DNA of 35,801 nt from an uncultured Prevotella sp. (GCA_905236455.1 CAJOPT010000035.1:1-35801); one strand, 5' to 3'; shown: positions 6,133-16,416, numbered from the stretch's first letter. Made by a program: numbers and translations. Notes: a model not told the origin generated them from the letters alone.

Positions 6133-8559
6133 TTACAGAAAGAAACTGCCTATTTGGTATACCGCAGCTGATACTACCCATGCCAGTGCCGTAGTGTAGA
6201 AAGCAGTGAAGCAAGCCCATTTCCAGGATCCTGTCTCACCCTTTATGGCTGCGATAGTCGCTATGCAAGGGAAATAAAGCAAGACAAAAAGCAGTAAGCA
6301 GTAAGCTGTCAACGGTGTTATACCGTCATTGAGCATTTTCTGTCGCAGATGTGTGTACTTGGCATTGTCCTCACTGTATGTGTCATCATCGCCGAAGCTG
6401 TCATCATCGGAATACAATACTCCCATGGTAGACGCGACGATCTCTTTTGCGCCTACACCGGAGATAATACCCACGTCAAGTTTCCAGTCAAAGCCTTGTG
6501 GCTTGAATACAGGTTCTATTACTTTTCCAATCTTTCCGATATAGCTCTGTTCCTGTTGCTCTTGCTTTGACAGCTCGTCATTGTGTGGGAAGTAACCTAA
6601 TGCCCAAACGATGATGCTTGCTACGAGAATGATTCCTCCCATCTTCTTCAGGTATTGCTTACCTTTCTCCCATGTATGTCGGAAGATAGCTTTCCATGTT
6701 GGGAAGCGGTAAGGTGGCAGTTCCATGACGAACGGAGTGTCCTCACCTTTAATCAGGAACGTACTGAAGAGGCGGCTCATGATGACAGCCATGAGTATAC
6801 CAATGACATATAGTGATATCATAATGGCTGAGCGGTATTGCATCGCGAAGAATGTGCCGATAATCATAATATAGATAGGTAGTCTCGCCGAGCAGCTCAT
6901 CATTGGCAGTATAAGCATGGTGATAAGGCGTGAGCGCCGGCTTTCTACCGTCCGTGTAGCCATTACCGCCGGGACATTGCATCCGAATCCCATTATAAGA
7001 GGAATGAATGACTTTCCATGCAGTCCCATCTTGTGCATGAGCTTATCCATGATAAATGCGGCGCGTGCCATGTAGCCGCTGTCTTCCATGAACGAGATGA
7101 ATCCATACAATATGAGTATCTGTGGCAGGAACACTATGACGGAGCCGACACCACCAATTATACCATCAATCAACATGGCTTTCACAGGACCTTCAGGCAT
7201 ATTGCCGGATATCTGCTCACCCAGCCATGCCACACCTTCCTCTATCCAGTCCATAGGATACTGACCTAATGTGAATGTGGTCTCGAACATCAGCCACAGC
7301 ATGGCGATGAATATCGGGAATCCCAACCATTTGTTGGTAAGGAGCTTGTCAAGCCTGTGGGTGGTTTGATATGTGTCTTTATTGCTGCCAGTCTCATATC
7401 CGATCTCTTTTAGCGCTCCATGTATAAATCCATACTTGGCATCCATGATAGCAGTCTCGGAGTCCTCCTTGTTCTCTTCCATTATCCGTTTGGCGGCAAT
7501 GTCACGTGCCTCGATGATGTCTTTCGCCTTTGGCAGGCTGGAGATGTATTTCTCAATCTCCTTGTCATTCTCCAACAGTTTAATGGCAAGGTAACGGGTG
7601 GAGTAGAGTTGCCTTACATTGTCATTAGTCTTAAGGTACTTTTGTATATTGGTGATACCGTCCTCAATCTCATGACCATAGTGAATATGTATGTGTCTGA
7701 AATGCGGATCGTTGTCCTCGGCACCCTCATACATCTCGATGATAGCATGGAAGAGCTCAGGAACCCCTCTGCCAGTCTTGAATACTGTCGGGATCATTGG
7801 CACACCCAGCAGCTCGCTAAGTTTGTCGTAGTCAATCTTGTCACCGCGCGATTCCGTCTCGTCAAACATGTTCAAGGCACATACCATCCGCAGGTGCATG
7901 TCAATGAGCTGTGTCGTAAGATACAGGTTGCGCTCGAGGTTACTGGTGTCGATGACGTTGATGATAATATCGGGTGTGTTTTCCGTAATCTGCTTGCGCA
8001 CATACAGTTCCTCCGGCGAATAGGCTGAGAGGGAGTAGGTGCCGGGGAGATCTACCAAGTTAAACTGATAGCCTTCGTATTCGGCAGTTCCTTCCTTGGC
8101 GTCAACCGTTACTCCGGAATAGTTGCCTACACGCTCGTGGGCACCTGAGGCAAAATTGAACAGTGAGGTCTTACCGCAGTTGGGGTTGCCAACCAATGCC
8201 ACGTTGATGACATGTCTTTTCTTTATTGCCGCCTCCTTAAGACGTCTGTCTGTCAGAGCCTGCTCGTCAGCATCATCACTGTTTATTATGTCTGTATCAA
8301 GTCTGAGGCTGTCTTGCTCATAAGCCAAGGCTTCCTCAGCCGACACTACCTCAATATGCTCAGCCTCACTATGTCGAAGGGACACCTCATATCCCATAAT
8401 TTTATATTTGACAGGATCTTGCAAGGGTGCATTCTGCATTACCTCAACATCTTGCCCCTTGATGAATCCCATCTCAATGATTCGCTTGCGGAATCCTCCG
8501 TGACCGGCGACTTTCACAATGACACCGTGCTCACCTGTTCTGAGTTCAGATAACTTCAT
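6133..8559 (-). CDS. feoB: Ferrous iron transporter, FeoA-FeoB fusion
   Basis: This is an inner-membrane Fe(II) uptake system of 808 residues. Residues 1-75 form the SH3-like FeoA domain. After a linker comes the FeoB GTPase with G1 GNPNCGKTS (124-132), G3 DLPGT (170-174) and G4 NMFD (230-233). The C-terminal half has the FeoB core helices, including GFGCNVPA and MMSCSARLPIY, the two conserved Cys-containing gate segments. The FeoA-FeoB fusion is common in Bacteroidetes. The gene is monocistronic with its own -7 element. No Fur-like operator could be recognised with confidence. Confidence 0.96.
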   Translation of the reverse strand: MKLSELRTGEHGVIVKVAGHGGFRKRIIEMGFIKGQDVEVMQNAPLQDPVKYKIMGYEVSLRHSEAEHIEVVSAEEALAYEQDSLRLDTDIINSDDADEQALTDRRLKEAAIKKRHVINVALVGNPNCGKTSLFNFASGAHERVGNYSGVTVDAKEGTAEYEGYQFNLVDLPGTYSLSAYSPEELYVRKQITENTPDIIINVIDTSNLERNLYLTTQLIDMHLRMVCALNMFDETESRGDKIDYDKLSELLGVPMIPTVFKTGRGVPELFHAIIEMYEGAEDNDPHFRHIHIHYGHEIEDGITNIQKYLKTNDNVRQLYSTRYLAIKLLENDKEIEKYISSLPKAKDIIEARDIAAKRIMEENKEDSETAIMDAKYGFIHGALKEIGYETGSNKDTYQTTHRLDKLLTNKWLGFPIFIAMLWLMFETTFTLGQYPMDWIEEGVAWLGEQISGNMPEGPVKAMLIDGIIGGVGSVIVFLPQILILYGFISFMEDSGYMARAAFIMDKLMHKMGLHGKSFIPLIMGFGCNVPAVMATRTVESRRSRLITMLILPMMSCSARLPIYIMIIGTFFAMQYRSAIMISLYVIGILMAVIMSRLFSTFLIKGEDTPFVMELPPYRFPTWKAIFRHTWEKGKQYLKKMGGIILVASIIVWALGYFPHNDELSKQEQQEQSYIGKIGKVIEPVFKPQGFDWKLDVGIISGVGAKEIVASTMGVLYSDDDSFGDDDTYSEDNAKYTHLRQKMLNDGITPLTAYCLLLFVLLYFPCIATIAAIKGETGSWKWACFTAFYTTALAWVVSAAVYQIGSFFL

Positions 8560-8579
8560 ACCTTATATATAATGTGGTA

Positions 8580-8587
8580 CAAAGATA
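8580..8587 (-). promoter_or_regulatory. -7 element of feoAB promoter
   Basis: TATCTTTG on the minus strand lies 20 nt upstream of the feoAB ATG. The -33 region is a weak match. Confidence 0.6.
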
Positions 8588-8631
8588 CTAAAATAATAGT
8601 CGTAATAGTTTCTATAAATGCTGTAATCAAA

Positions 8632-8654
8632 GAAAAATACCTATTAGTAGGTAT
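8632..8654 (-). terminator. Terminator of the secA-ABC ATPase unit
   Basis: On the minus strand ATACCTA and TAGGTAT pair around a 4-nt loop (8654-8637) and are followed by TTTTC. The hairpin lies 38 bp after the ABC ATPase stop. Confidence 0.7.
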
Positions 8655-8691
8655 GTATTTTCTTCGTAGGACTGATTTTTCATTAGTGTGT

Positions 8692-9420
8692 CTACACTCC
8701 GAAATAATCCTCAAGCTCTTTCTCGGCGCTGCCGTTCTCGTTAGGCAGGTCTTTTACGATGACCCCATGCTCAAGCAAAGCGATTCGGTTGCTGATGTCA
8801 ATGGTATGCTGTAGGTTGTGGCTTGACACCAAGATAGTGGCATGATGGGTGTGCTGATAGTCGATAAGAGTCTTTTTCAACACGTTTTGTGATGTCGGAT
8901 CAAGAAAATTGAATGGTTCATCGAGAATCACGAGCTTCGGATGGCTCAACATGGCGGCGATAATGCCAATCTTCTGTTTGTTGCCTGCGGAGAAATTGCG
9001 AATATATTTCTTTTGCCCGAGGATCTCACCAGCCATAAGTGATTCGAACTCTCCAATACGCTGATATACCTCCTCCTTACTCATGCCGTTGGTCTTACCG
9101 ATAAACTCGAAGTATTCCTCTGGCATGAGGAAATCGATGAGGAAACTCTCGTCGATATGTGCGCCAGTGAAAGATTTCCATTCCTCTGATGTGGCAGGGT
9201 TGATGGTGGTTATACCATCGCCAGTCGCCACCTCTCTATACTCCACAGTACCTTCATCGGCTTTAATAAGGTCGAGCAGTAGTCGGAAAAGAGTGGTTTT
9301 GCCGGCGCCATTGTTGCCGACAAAACCAAGTATATCTTCCGATTCAATAGTGAAGGCAGGTATGTCTACGGCTGTCTTCTCACCAAAGGTCTTTTTAAGA
9401 TTCTCTATATGAATGTTCAT
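8692..9420 (-). CDS. ABC transporter ATP-binding protein (ABC-2/bacitracin-export type)
   Basis: This is a cytoplasmic ATPase subunit of 242 residues. Walker A is GNNGAGKTT (35-43) and Walker B is LVILDEP (163-169), followed by an H-loop at SSHNLQH. The signature is SAGNKQK (144-150), a non-canonical form seen in ABC-2 export ATPases rather than LSGGQ. No permease gene lies nearby, so the partner and substrate are unknown. In Bacteroidetes such ATPases often sit beside a large membrane subunit. The start lies 7 bp after the secA stop, which indicates co-transcription with secA, and a terminator follows. Confidence 0.88.
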   Translation of the reverse strand: MNIHIENLKKTFGEKTAVDIPAFTIESEDILGFVGNNGAGKTTLFRLLLDLIKADEGTVEYREVATGDGITTINPATSEEWKSFTGAHIDESFLIDFLMPEEYFEFIGKTNGMSKEEVYQRIGEFESLMAGEILGQKKYIRNFSAGNKQKIGIIAAMLSHPKLVILDEPFNFLDPTSQNVLKKTLIDYQHTHHATILVSSHNLQHTIDISNRIALLEHGVIVKDLPNENGSAEKELEDYFGV

Positions 9421-9427
9421 AGTAGTG

Positions 9428-12400
9428 TTATCTTAAATTCTTACCATGGCACTGTTTGAATTTCTTTCCACTGCCACAAGGACACGGGTCGTTAGGACGC
9501 GGCATCTTGTCCTTGACGATAGGAGTGTGGTTGACCTCACGGGCAGTCTCGCGCGTATCTTGATGAGCTGCGGCAACCTGTCCCGGGTCGTTGAGGTCAT
9601 CTTTCTTTTCCTGATAGCGTTGTGAGCGCTCCTCAGGTGCAGCCTCCTGTACTTCCTGCTGCATCTCAGGAATCTGTCCGCGGGTAAGGATAGAGGCTGT
9701 GCGGTTGTTGATCTCATTCAACATATCATCCCAGAGCTTCACACTCTCCAGCTTGAAGATAAGCAATGGGTCTTTCTGCTCGTATGACGCGTTGCGCACG
9801 CTATGTTCCAGCTCATCCAGCTGACGGAGATTCTCCTTCCAGTTGTCATCGATGATATGTAGCATGATAACCTTCTCAAACTGTTTTACAACAGCTTTAG
9901 CCTCAGTGTCGTATGCTTCCTTTAGGTTACATGGGATGTTATACACACGTTTGCCGTCAGTAACCGGTACCATGATACGCTCATAGAGAGCTCCCTGATT
10001 CTCGTAAACCTGTTTGATGACAGGCCATGCCACCTCTTTGATGCGGTCAGTCTTACGGGTGAACGACTTCATAGCCTCATCGAAGGCCTTATCCGCAAGT
10101 TTCTCCTTGCTCTCGTTGATGAACTCCTCTTGTGTGAAAGGACATTCCATTGCAAGTATCTTTACAAAGTCTTCCTTGCAGTCTTGGTAGTCATTGTCCT
10201 GGACAATATTCACAACACGGTTCCAGATGGTGTTGGCGATATCCATTCCAATGCGCTCACCCATCAATGCGTGGCGGCGTTTCTCGTATATAACGGTACG
10301 CTGCTTGTTTTTCACGTCATCATACTCAAGCAAGCGCTTACGTATACCGAAGTTGTTTTCCTCTACTTTCTTTTGGGCGCGTTCTATACTCTTTGAAATC
10401 ATCGGGCTCTCAATACGCTCACCCTCCTTGAAGCCAAGGCGGTCCATCACAGAAGCGATACGCTCTGACGCAAACAGACGCATCAGTTTATCTTCCAGTG
10501 ACACATAGAATACCGATGAACCTGGGTCACCCTGACGTCCGGCACGACCACGCAGCTGACGGTCTACACGTCGGCTCTCATGACGCTCAGTACCGATGAT
10601 GGCAAGGCCACCAGCCGCCTTCACCTCGTCGCTGAGCTTGATATCGGTTCCACGACCTGCCATGTTGGTGGCAATGGTGACGGCACCCAGCATACGAGTC
10701 TCTTCGCTAACCTCACCGGCAGGAATAGCCTCCTTTGTCTCAAGACTTTCCATCTGTGTCTGGTAACGGGTGGCGGTCAGCTTATCGCAGAAAGCGCGTC
10801 CGTCACTGGCTACCCATACCGTTCCCTCTGAACTCTTACCTGCCTCGGCAACGATGTCAGCCTCTTTCTGATGGAGCTTGGCATTGAGCACCTGATGTGG
10901 TATCTTGCGCATAGACAACATCTTGGAAAGCAACTCTGAAATCTCGACGGAGGTTGTACCGACAAGGGTAGGGCGTCCGTTGGCACGCATCTCTACAATC
11001 TCTTCTATAACGGCATTGTATTTCTCACGAGCGGTCTTGTATACACGGTCATCCAGGTCGTTACGAATGACAGGACGGTTGGTTGGAATCTCCACAACAT
11101 CGAGCTTGTAGATATCCCAGAACTCACCAGCCTCGGTAGAAGCGGTACCTGTCATACCAGCCAGCTTATGATACATACGGAAATAGTTCTGCAGGGTGAT
11201 AGTGGCATAGGTCTGGGTGGCAGCCTCAACCTTTACGTGCTCCTTAGCCTCCACAGCCTGATGGAGACCGTCGCTCCAACGGCGTCCCTCCATGATACGT
11301 CCCGTCTGTTCGTCAACAATCTTCACCTCACCGTCAATGACAACATACTCATCATCCTTATTGAACATGCAATATGCTTTGAGTAACTGTTGCAGGGTGT
11401 GTACACGCTCGCTCTGTATTCCATAGTGGTTGAGCAGCTCATCCTTTCGGTTTACACGCTCCTCGTCAGACAGTCCCGTCTCTGCCTCCAGTGCCGAGAG
11501 CTGGCTTGTGATGTCGGGCAGCACAAACAGCTGCTCGTCGTTGACCTGCTTCGACAGCCATGCCGTACCTTTGTCGGTAAGGTCGCAAGAGTTAAGCTTC
11601 TCATCAACGACGAAATACAAAGGCTCAACGGCTTTCGGCATCTCACGATTGTTGTTTGCCATGTAGAACTCCTCAGTCTTGAGCATGCCAGCCTTGATAC
11701 CTTCCTCTGAAAGGTATTTGATGAGTGGTTTGTTCTTTGGCAGACATTTATAAGAGCGATAGAGTGCGAGGAATCCCTCTTCCTCCATGTTCTTGTCGTT
11801 GGTCTCCTGACCCTTGGTAATCAATTGCTTGGCGTCAGCAAGATATTTGGTAGCCAGTTGGCGTTGAACACCAACCAGGCGCTCAACCAATGGCTGGTAT
11901 TCCTCGAACATCTGGTCATCGCCTTTCGGTACCGGACCAGAGATAATCAATGGCGTACGGGCATCGTCGATCAATACGGAGTCAACCTCGTCGACTATGG
12001 CATAGTTGTGCGCACGCTGCACGAGGTCGGCAGGAGATATAGCCATGTTGTCACGCAGGTAGTCGAAACCAAACTCATTGTTTGTACCGAACGTGATATC
12101 TGCCTGATATGCCTTGCGACGTTCCTCGGAGTTAGGTTGGTGCTTGTCTATACAGTCTACCGACAAGCCATTGAACATATACAACGGTCCCATCCATTCA
12201 GAGTCACGCTTGGCAAGATAGTCGTTCACGGTTACTACGTGTACTCCGTTGCCAGTCAGTGCGTTAAGGAACACCGGCAGAGTAGCCACAAGAGTCTTTC
12301 CCTCACCGGTAGCCATCTCTGCAATTTTTCCCTGATGCAGTACTACGCCACCGAAGAGCTGCACGTCATAGTGTACCATTTCCCATTTAAGGTCATTACC

Positions 12401-12889
12401 ACCGGCAGTCCAGTGGTTGTGGTATATTGCTTTGTCGCCGTCAATGGTGATGAAGTCTTTCTTCGGGTCTGCAGCCAGTTGGCGGTCGAAGTCTGTAGCG
12501 GTGACAACAGTCTCCTCGTTCTCTGCGAAGCGTCGGGCCGTCTCCTTTACGATACTGAATGCTACAGGCATTACCTCATTGAGTGCTTTCTCGTATATCT
12601 CAAGTACTTCTTTGTCAAGTTTGTCAATCTGGTTGAAGATACTCTCACGTTCGTCAAGTGGTGTGTCCTCAATCTTTGCCTTCAGTTCTGCGATCTTAGC
12701 TTTTTGCTCTTTGGCTGAATCCTGTACATAAGTCTGTATCTCCTTAGTCTTGGCACGTAACTGGTCGTTGTCAAGTGCCTTTATTTCCGGATAAGCCTTT
12801 TTCACGCTTTCAACGAAAGGCTGAATAAGTTTCATGTCACGGGAAGATTTGTCCCCAAACAATGATTTTAGAAATTTATTGAAATTCAT
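9428..12889 (-). CDS. secA: Preprotein translocase ATPase SecA
   Basis: SecA is the motor ATPase that pushes unfolded preproteins through SecYEG. Its 1153 residues exceed the roughly 900 of E. coli, as is common in Bacteroidetes. Walker A MATGEGKT is at 192-199. The DEAD-type Walker B region begins [14 protein letters not shown] at 300. The second RecA-like domain carries [12 protein letters not shown] and [16 protein letters not shown]. Helical scaffold regions follow. A charged linker leads to the C-terminal zinc-binding tail [16 protein letters not shown], which binds SecB or ribosomes in the family. The N-terminal third has extra charged helical sequence. It is first in a two-gene operon with the ABC ATPase. 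Confidence 0.97.
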   Translation of the reverse strand: MNFNKFLKSLFGDKSSRDMKLIQPFVESVKKAYPEIKALDNDQLRAKTKEIQTYVQDSAKEQKAKIAELKAKIEDTPLDERESIFNQIDKLDKEVLEIYEKALNEVMPVAFSIVKETARRFAENEETVVTATDFDRQLAADPKKDFITIDGDKAIYHNHWTAGGNDLKWEMVHYDVQLFGGVVLHQGKIAEMATGEGKTLVATLPVFLNALTGNGVHVVTVNDYLAKRDSEWMGPLYMFNGLSVDCIDKHQPNSEERRKAYQADITFGTNNEFGFDYLRDNMAISPADLVQRAHNYAIVDEVDSVLIDDARTPLIISGPVPKGDDQMFEEYQPLVERLVGVQRQLATKYLADAKQLITKGQETNDKNMEEEGFLALYRSYKCLPKNKPLIKYLSEEGIKAGMLKTEEFYMANNNREMPKAVEPLYFVVDEKLNSCDLTDKGTAWLSKQVNDEQLFVLPDITSQLSALEAETGLSDEERVNRKDELLNHYGIQSERVHTLQQLLKAYCMFNKDDEYVVIDGEVKIVDEQTGRIMEGRRWSDGLHQAVEAKEHVKVEAATQTYATITLQNYFRMYHKLAGMTGTASTEAGEFWDIYKLDVVEIPTNRPVIRNDLDDRVYKTAREKYNAVIEEIVEMRANGRPTLVGTTSVEISELLSKMLSMRKIPHQVLNAKLHQKEADIVAEAGKSSEGTVWVASDGRAFCDKLTATRYQTQMESLETKEAIPAGEVSEETRMLGAVTIATNMAGRGTDIKLSDEVKAAGGLAIIGTERHESRRVDRQLRGRAGRQGDPGSSVFYVSLEDKLMRLFASERIASVMDRLGFKEGERIESPMISKSIERAQKKVEENNFGIRKRLLEYDDVKNKQRTVIYEKRRHALMGERIGMDIANTIWNRVVNIVQDNDYQDCKEDFVKILAMECPFTQEEFINESKEKLADKAFDEAMKSFTRKTDRIKEVAWPVIKQVYENQGALYERIMVPVTDGKRVYNIPCNLKEAYDTEAKAVVKQFEKVIMLHIIDDNWKENLRQLDELEHSVRNASYEQKDPLLIFKLESVKLWDDMLNEINNRTASILTRGQIPEMQQEVQEAAPEERSQRYQEKKDDLNDPGQVAAAHQDTRETAREVNHTPIVKDKMPRPNDPCPCGSGKKFKQCHGKNLR

Positions 12890-12932
12890 ATCAATTAATA
12901 GTACTTTGTTATTCCCTTTTAATAAAACGGTG

Positions 12933-12962
12933 CAAATTTACGAAAAATATTCCGTAAACAAG
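12933..12962 (-). promoter_or_regulatory. secA promoter
   Basis: On the minus strand CTTG (12962-12959) and TAAATTTG (12940-12933) are 18 nt apart. This is one nucleotide short of the usual 19-21 spacer. Confidence 0.6.
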
Positions 12963-13075
12963 CATCTCACACATTATTTATTTTTATATCTTTTCTATAA
13001 TAACCTTTGACATGGCAATGTCTTAATAATATCTTTCGTGTTTGCAAATACTATGCCAGTATTACTTTTATGAAT

Positions 13076-13109
13076 AAAAAAAGACGGATTCTCGATGAAT
13101 CCGTCTTTT
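13076..13109 (-). terminator. Terminator of the uxaB-like gene
   Basis: A 13-bp perfect stem (13079-13091 with 13097-13109) has a 5-nt loop and is followed on the minus strand by seven T. It ends 21 bp beyond the uxaB-like stop. Confidence 0.92.
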
Positions 13110-13130
13110 GTGATAGCTTTGAGATTACCT

Positions 13131-14609
13131 TTAGAGAATTGTCTTAACTGCCTCAAGCATACCCTTTTCCTTGATAAGGTCAAGGTCTTTCTTGACAAGC
13201 TCGGCAAGACCTGCGATATTATGGAGATCCTCACCCCAGATAAACTCTGCGCCAAGTACTCCGTCAGTAACCTTTTGGGTGTCACCTGTTGCCCAGAGTT
13301 CCTTCAGCAGATCCATGATCTTCTGGTCATCGTTAGGTACAATCTCGGCACCATCGGCACGTTTGCCACCCTTATAATAAGTAATGATAGCAGCAAGACC
13401 GAATACAAGTCCTTGTGGCAGTTCACCTTTGCGCTCCAGATATACCTTCACTCCTGGGAGGTCGCGAGCCTGGAACTTCGGGAAGCTGTTGAGCATAATA
13501 CTTGTTACCTGATGGTCTACGAACGGATTGTTGAAACGCTCAAGGACGTCAGCGGCAAACTGCTTCAGCTCATCCATAGGGAGATTCAGTGTCTCCATCA
13601 ACTCCTCGAACTGTACTTTATGGATATACTTGCCAAGAACCTCATGGTTGCAGGCATCGCGTACGATGTCTACGCCAGAGAGATATGTGACAGGTGAGAG
13701 CACGGTATGCGGACCGTTGAGCAGTGTCACCTTGCGCTCATGGTATGGCTTCTCGCTCTCAGCGATTAGCACGTGCAGTCCGGCCTTCTCTGCCGGGAAC
13801 TCCTCACGCAGCTCCTCGCATGTCATGTTCTCTGCCTTCTCAATTACCCAGAGGTGGAATATCTCTGCCTGTACGACGAGATTGTCTTTGTAGCCAACCT
13901 TCTCCTGAATCTGTGCGATTTCCTTGCGTGGGAATCCTGGTACGATACGGTCGACGAGTGTTGCGCAAACATAGTTGTATTTGGTGAACCACTCTTTGAA
14001 AGCCTCATAGTCGGCTCCGAGGTCTTCTTTCCAAAGCTCAATATATTTGTAGATACACTCTTTCAGGTGATGACCGTTAAGGAAGATCAGCTCGCAAGGC
14101 ATGATGATGAGTCCTTTCTTTGGGTCACCGTTGAATGTCTTAAAACGACGATAGAGCAGCTGTACGAGTTTGCCAGGATAGGAAGATGCCGGCGCGTCAG
14201 TAAATTTACATGTATCATCAAAGGCTATACCAGCCTCAGTGGTGTTGGAGATTACGAAACGGATTTCTGGTTGTTCTGCCAAAGCCATGAATGCTGCGTT
14301 CTGTGAATATGGGTTCAAGGCGCGGCTGATAACGTCAATACGCTCAAGAGTGTTGACAGCCTCGCCATTCTGGCGTCCCTGAAGATTCACATGATAGAGA
14401 CAGTCCTGGCCATTAAGCCAGTCAACCATACCTCTTTCGATAGGCTGTACTACAACTACTGAGCCGTTGAAGTTAGTCTTCTGGTCCATGTTCCAGATAA
14501 TCCAGTCAACGAATGCGCGCAAGAAGTTACCTTCACCAAACTGAATGATTCTCTCTGGCATCACGCTCTTTGGAGCGGTCTGCTTGTTTAATGCTTTTAA
14601 GTTTGCCAT
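13131..14609 (-). CDS. uxaB: Tagaturonate reductase / altronate oxidoreductase (mannitol dehydrogenase family)
   Basis: This is an NAD(H)-dependent polyol-specific long-chain dehydrogenase. The N-terminal QFGEGNFLRAF (23-33) is the dinucleotide-binding entry typical of UxaB. The catalytic signature KVTLLNGPH gives Lys293, Asn298 and His301. The length of 492 aa matches UxaB, and the sequence reads more like UxaB than mannitol or fructuronate reductase, although the exact hexuronate is uncertain. In known pathways UxaB reduces tagaturonate to altronate during galacturonate (pectin) breakdown. Here the gene is alone, with its own promoter and a strong terminator. Partners uxaA, uxaC and kdgK are not in the window. 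Confidence 0.87.
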   Translation of the reverse strand: MANLKALNKQTAPKSVMPERIIQFGEGNFLRAFVDWIIWNMDQKTNFNGSVVVVQPIERGMVDWLNGQDCLYHVNLQGRQNGEAVNTLERIDVISRALNPYSQNAAFMALAEQPEIRFVISNTTEAGIAFDDTCKFTDAPASSYPGKLVQLLYRRFKTFNGDPKKGLIIMPCELIFLNGHHLKECIYKYIELWKEDLGADYEAFKEWFTKYNYVCATLVDRIVPGFPRKEIAQIQEKVGYKDNLVVQAEIFHLWVIEKAENMTCEELREEFPAEKAGLHVLIAESEKPYHERKVTLLNGPHTVLSPVTYLSGVDIVRDACNHEVLGKYIHKVQFEELMETLNLPMDELKQFAADVLERFNNPFVDHQVTSIMLNSFPKFQARDLPGVKVYLERKGELPQGLVFGLAAIITYYKGGKRADGAEIVPNDDQKIMDLLKELWATGDTQKVTDGVLGAEFIWGEDLHNIAGLAELVKKDLDLIKEKGMLEAVKTIL

Positions 14610-14646
14610 GATTTGTTAGTAATAAATATAGTTTATATCTTTTCTG

Positions 14647-14654
14647 CAAAGATA
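14647..14654 (-). promoter_or_regulatory. -7 element of the uxaB-like gene promoter
   Basis: TATCTTTG on the minus strand lies 37 nt upstream of the ATG. The -33 position is a run of T rather than TTTG. Confidence 0.6.
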
Positions 14655-14727
14655 GTAATAAAGAATGAGAATCGAAAAAAAGATGAGAGGATTTTCAGTT
14701 AATTAAACGTAAACCTTTGCAGAGCGA

Positions 14728-15198
14728 CTATTCATGATGGTATGGCTCACCCTTGATAATGGTGCAAGCGCGATAGAGCTGTTCGGTGAATACCATACGT
14801 ACCATCTGGTGAGAGAATGTCATCTTTGACAGTGACACTTTCCCGTTGGCACGTTGATACACAGCAGGGGAGAAGCCGTAGGGTCCTCCAATGACAAACA
14901 CCAATCGTCGCACGGTGTTTTGCTGTTTCTGTAGCCACTGTGCAAACTCAATGCTCCTGAACTCCTTTCCGTGCTCATCAAGGAGAATTACAGTGTCTGA
15001 TGGCTGGAGAAACTTAAGAATACTTTCGCCCTCAAGCTTTTTCTGCTGCTCCTCCGACATGCTTTTGTTGTTCTTCAAGTCGGGTATGACGGTAATGGAG
15101 AATGGCATATAGTGGGAGATGCGCGCCACATAGTCCTCTATTACAGCTATAAAGTGCTTGTTTACGGTCTTGCCGACAACAATCAGTTCCGCCTTCAT
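14728..15198 (-). CDS. rlmH: 23S rRNA (pseudouridine1915-N3)-methyltransferase RlmH
   Basis: This is a SPOUT-superfamily methyltransferase that uses S-adenosylmethionine to N3-methylate pseudouridine 1915 in helix 69 of 23S rRNA on assembled 70S ribosomes. Its 156 residues are the usual size. The knot region shows ILLDEHGKEFRS, the SAM-binding FVIGGPYGFS, and the C-terminal LSKMTFSHQMVRMVFTEQLY leading to a PYHHE end, which is characteristic. Its ATG overlaps the stop of the upstream DUF4491 gene by 4 nt, so translation is probably coupled. Confidence 0.96.
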   Translation of the reverse strand: MKAELIVVGKTVNKHFIAVIEDYVARISHYMPFSITVIPDLKNNKSMSEEQQKKLEGESILKFLQPSDTVILLDEHGKEFRSIEFAQWLQKQQNTVRRLVFVIGGPYGFSPAVYQRANGKVSLSKMTFSHQMVRMVFTEQLYRACTIIKGEPYHHE

Positions 15199-15515
15199 TG
15201 CTCGTCTTCGTTGATGTTATACTCATCCTTACGCTTGGGATTCATAGGAAACCACCCTTTCTCCACTCGCTTTTTCTGTGCGAACAGCTCACCTATGCCC
15301 CAAAGAAATGATGCGCCCGTAACTCCAAGGATTGATGATATGATGACATTCTCAATGCAGAATGCCAGTCCTATGCAGACCAAGCCAATTAAAAGATATA
15401 TCCACCAGAGCTTAGTGCCAGTATAATATTCTGTCTTAATAACGAGAGGATGACATATACCAATGATAAAAAATGTACATGCCGCTATAATAATACCTGT
15501 GAAATAAATCTCCAT
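15195..15515 (-). CDS. DUF4491 family membrane protein
   Basis: This is a small integral membrane protein of unknown function, 106 residues from the chosen start. It has three or four hydrophobic segments (FTGIIIAACTFFIIGI, WWIYLLIGLVCIGLAFCI, VIISSILGVTGASFLW) and a soluble C-terminus with the conserved ending KKRVEKGWFPMNPKR, which I recognise as typical of DUF4491. The open frame extends 11 codons further upstream, but those codons lie in the rpmA terminator hairpin, so the Met of MEIYFTG is preferred. It overlaps rlmH by 4 nt. Its own promoter is not evident. Confidence 0.8.
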   Translation of the reverse strand: MEIYFTGIIIAACTFFIIGICHPLVIKTEYYTGTKLWWIYLLIGLVCIGLAFCIENVIISSILGVTGASFLWGIGELFAQKKRVEKGWFPMNPKRKDEYNINEDEQ

Positions 15516-15530
15516 TGATGTCTTTAAAGT

Positions 15531-15565
15531 AGAAATCCCGACTCTCACCGGAGAATCGGGATTCT
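15531..15565 (-). terminator. Terminator of rplU-rpmA
   Basis: The inverted repeat ATCCCGA/TCGGGAT, extended by imperfect TTCTC/GAGAG pairing, lies 43 bp after the rpmA stop and is followed by TTTCTACTTT on the minus strand. It ends just before the DUF4491 start. Some read-through may feed DUF4491-rlmH. Confidence 0.7.
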
Positions 15566-15607
15566 ATTGTTTGTTTGGAATAGTTTTGTTTAATTGTTTT
15601 GAGTGCT

Positions 15608-15865
15608 TTATGCCTCAGGTATAACATTGACAACACTCTTGTTGAACTTACCCCTGTGGAACTCTACGGTACCATCAACAAGTGCAAACAAAGTGTCATC
15701 CTTACCTATACCTACGTTCTTACCTGGGTTGTGACGTGTACCACGCTGGCGAACGATGATGTTACCTGCGATACATTTCTGTCCACCCCAAATCTTAACG
15801 CCTAATCTCTGTGAAGCTGACTCACGGCCGTTCTTTGAACTACCAACACCTTTTTTATGTGCCAT
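15608..15865 (-). CDS. rpmA: 50S ribosomal protein L27
   Basis: L27 reaches toward the peptidyl transferase centre of the large subunit. The 85-residue sequence begins [16 protein letters not shown], and the conserved [27 protein letters not shown] and [12 protein letters not shown] blocks are all present. The N-terminus has no cleavable extension, unlike Firmicutes L27. It lies 15 bp downstream of rplU in the universal L21-L27 pair. Confidence 0.98.
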   Translation of the reverse strand: MAHKKGVGSSKNGRESASQRLGVKIWGGQKCIAGNIIVRQRGTRHNPGKNVGIGKDDTLFALVDGTVEFHRGKFNKSVVNVIPEA

Positions 15866-15880
15866 TTCTTGTCCTCCTTT

Positions 15881-16198
15881 TTAAGCGATTACTGATTTAA
15901 CTTCAATCTGGGTAAACTGCTGGCGATGACCGTTCTTTTTACGATAATCCTTACGGCGTTTCATCTTGAATACGATGACCTTCTCGCCTTTTACCAGTGG
16001 GTTGATTACCTCAGCTACTACCTTAGCGCCTTCTACGGTTGGCGCACCTACCGTGACAGCACCCTCATTGTCTACGAGGAGTACCTTGTCAAACTCAACA
16101 GACTGGCCTGCCTCCGCATTCTGGATGTGGTTGACAAAGAGCTTCTTTCCCTGCTCTGCCTTGAACTGTTGACCGTTAATTTCTACAATTGCGTACAT
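15881..16198 (-). CDS. rplU: 50S ribosomal protein L21
   Basis: L21 is a 23S rRNA-binding protein of the large subunit, 105 residues, starting [17 protein letters not shown]. The [19 protein letters not shown] block is the conserved RNA-binding signature. It is the first gene of rplU-rpmA and is preceded by a leader of about 110 nt with hairpin potential, where feedback control could act. Confidence 0.98.
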   Translation of the reverse strand: MYAIVEINGQQFKAEQGKKLFVNHIQNAEAGQSVEFDKVLLVDNEGAVTVGAPTVEGAKVVAEVINPLVKGEKVIVFKMKRRKDYRKKNGHRQQFTQIEVKSVIA

Positions 16199-16323
16199 TT
16201 TAATATATTGTAAACGGTTTTTTCTGCCAGGCGTCCGACGTTGTGCCAGCTCTTCACTAAGCCCGAACAGACTAAATAATTTCTATTTTATTGGCTCAAA
16301 CAGCCAAATCGGATGCAAAATTA
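16199..16323 (-). promoter_or_regulatory. rplU promoter and structured leader
   Basis: The -7 element TAATTTTG is at 16323-16316 on the minus strand. Downstream the leader contains TTGGCT/AGCCAA (16307-16291) near the predicted start, then a GC-rich segment with CGTC/GACG self-complementarity around 16230-16240, ending in AAAAAACCG before the ATG. Ribosomal protein leaders often bind their own product. That role is inferred here from position and length only. Confidence 0.45.
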
Positions 16324-16416
16324 CACATTTTACTTCGTAATTTCGTATCTAATCGTATGTACTTGTGTGATATTTAAGATTATTTAATGCTTTCTGGAAT
16401 AAGTAACCTACTAAAA

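Noticed and set aside
11825..12718. A 297-codon open frame antisense to secA
   Set aside because: The secA frame is certain and the antisense frame mirrors its codon usage. No promoter or known domain was seen.
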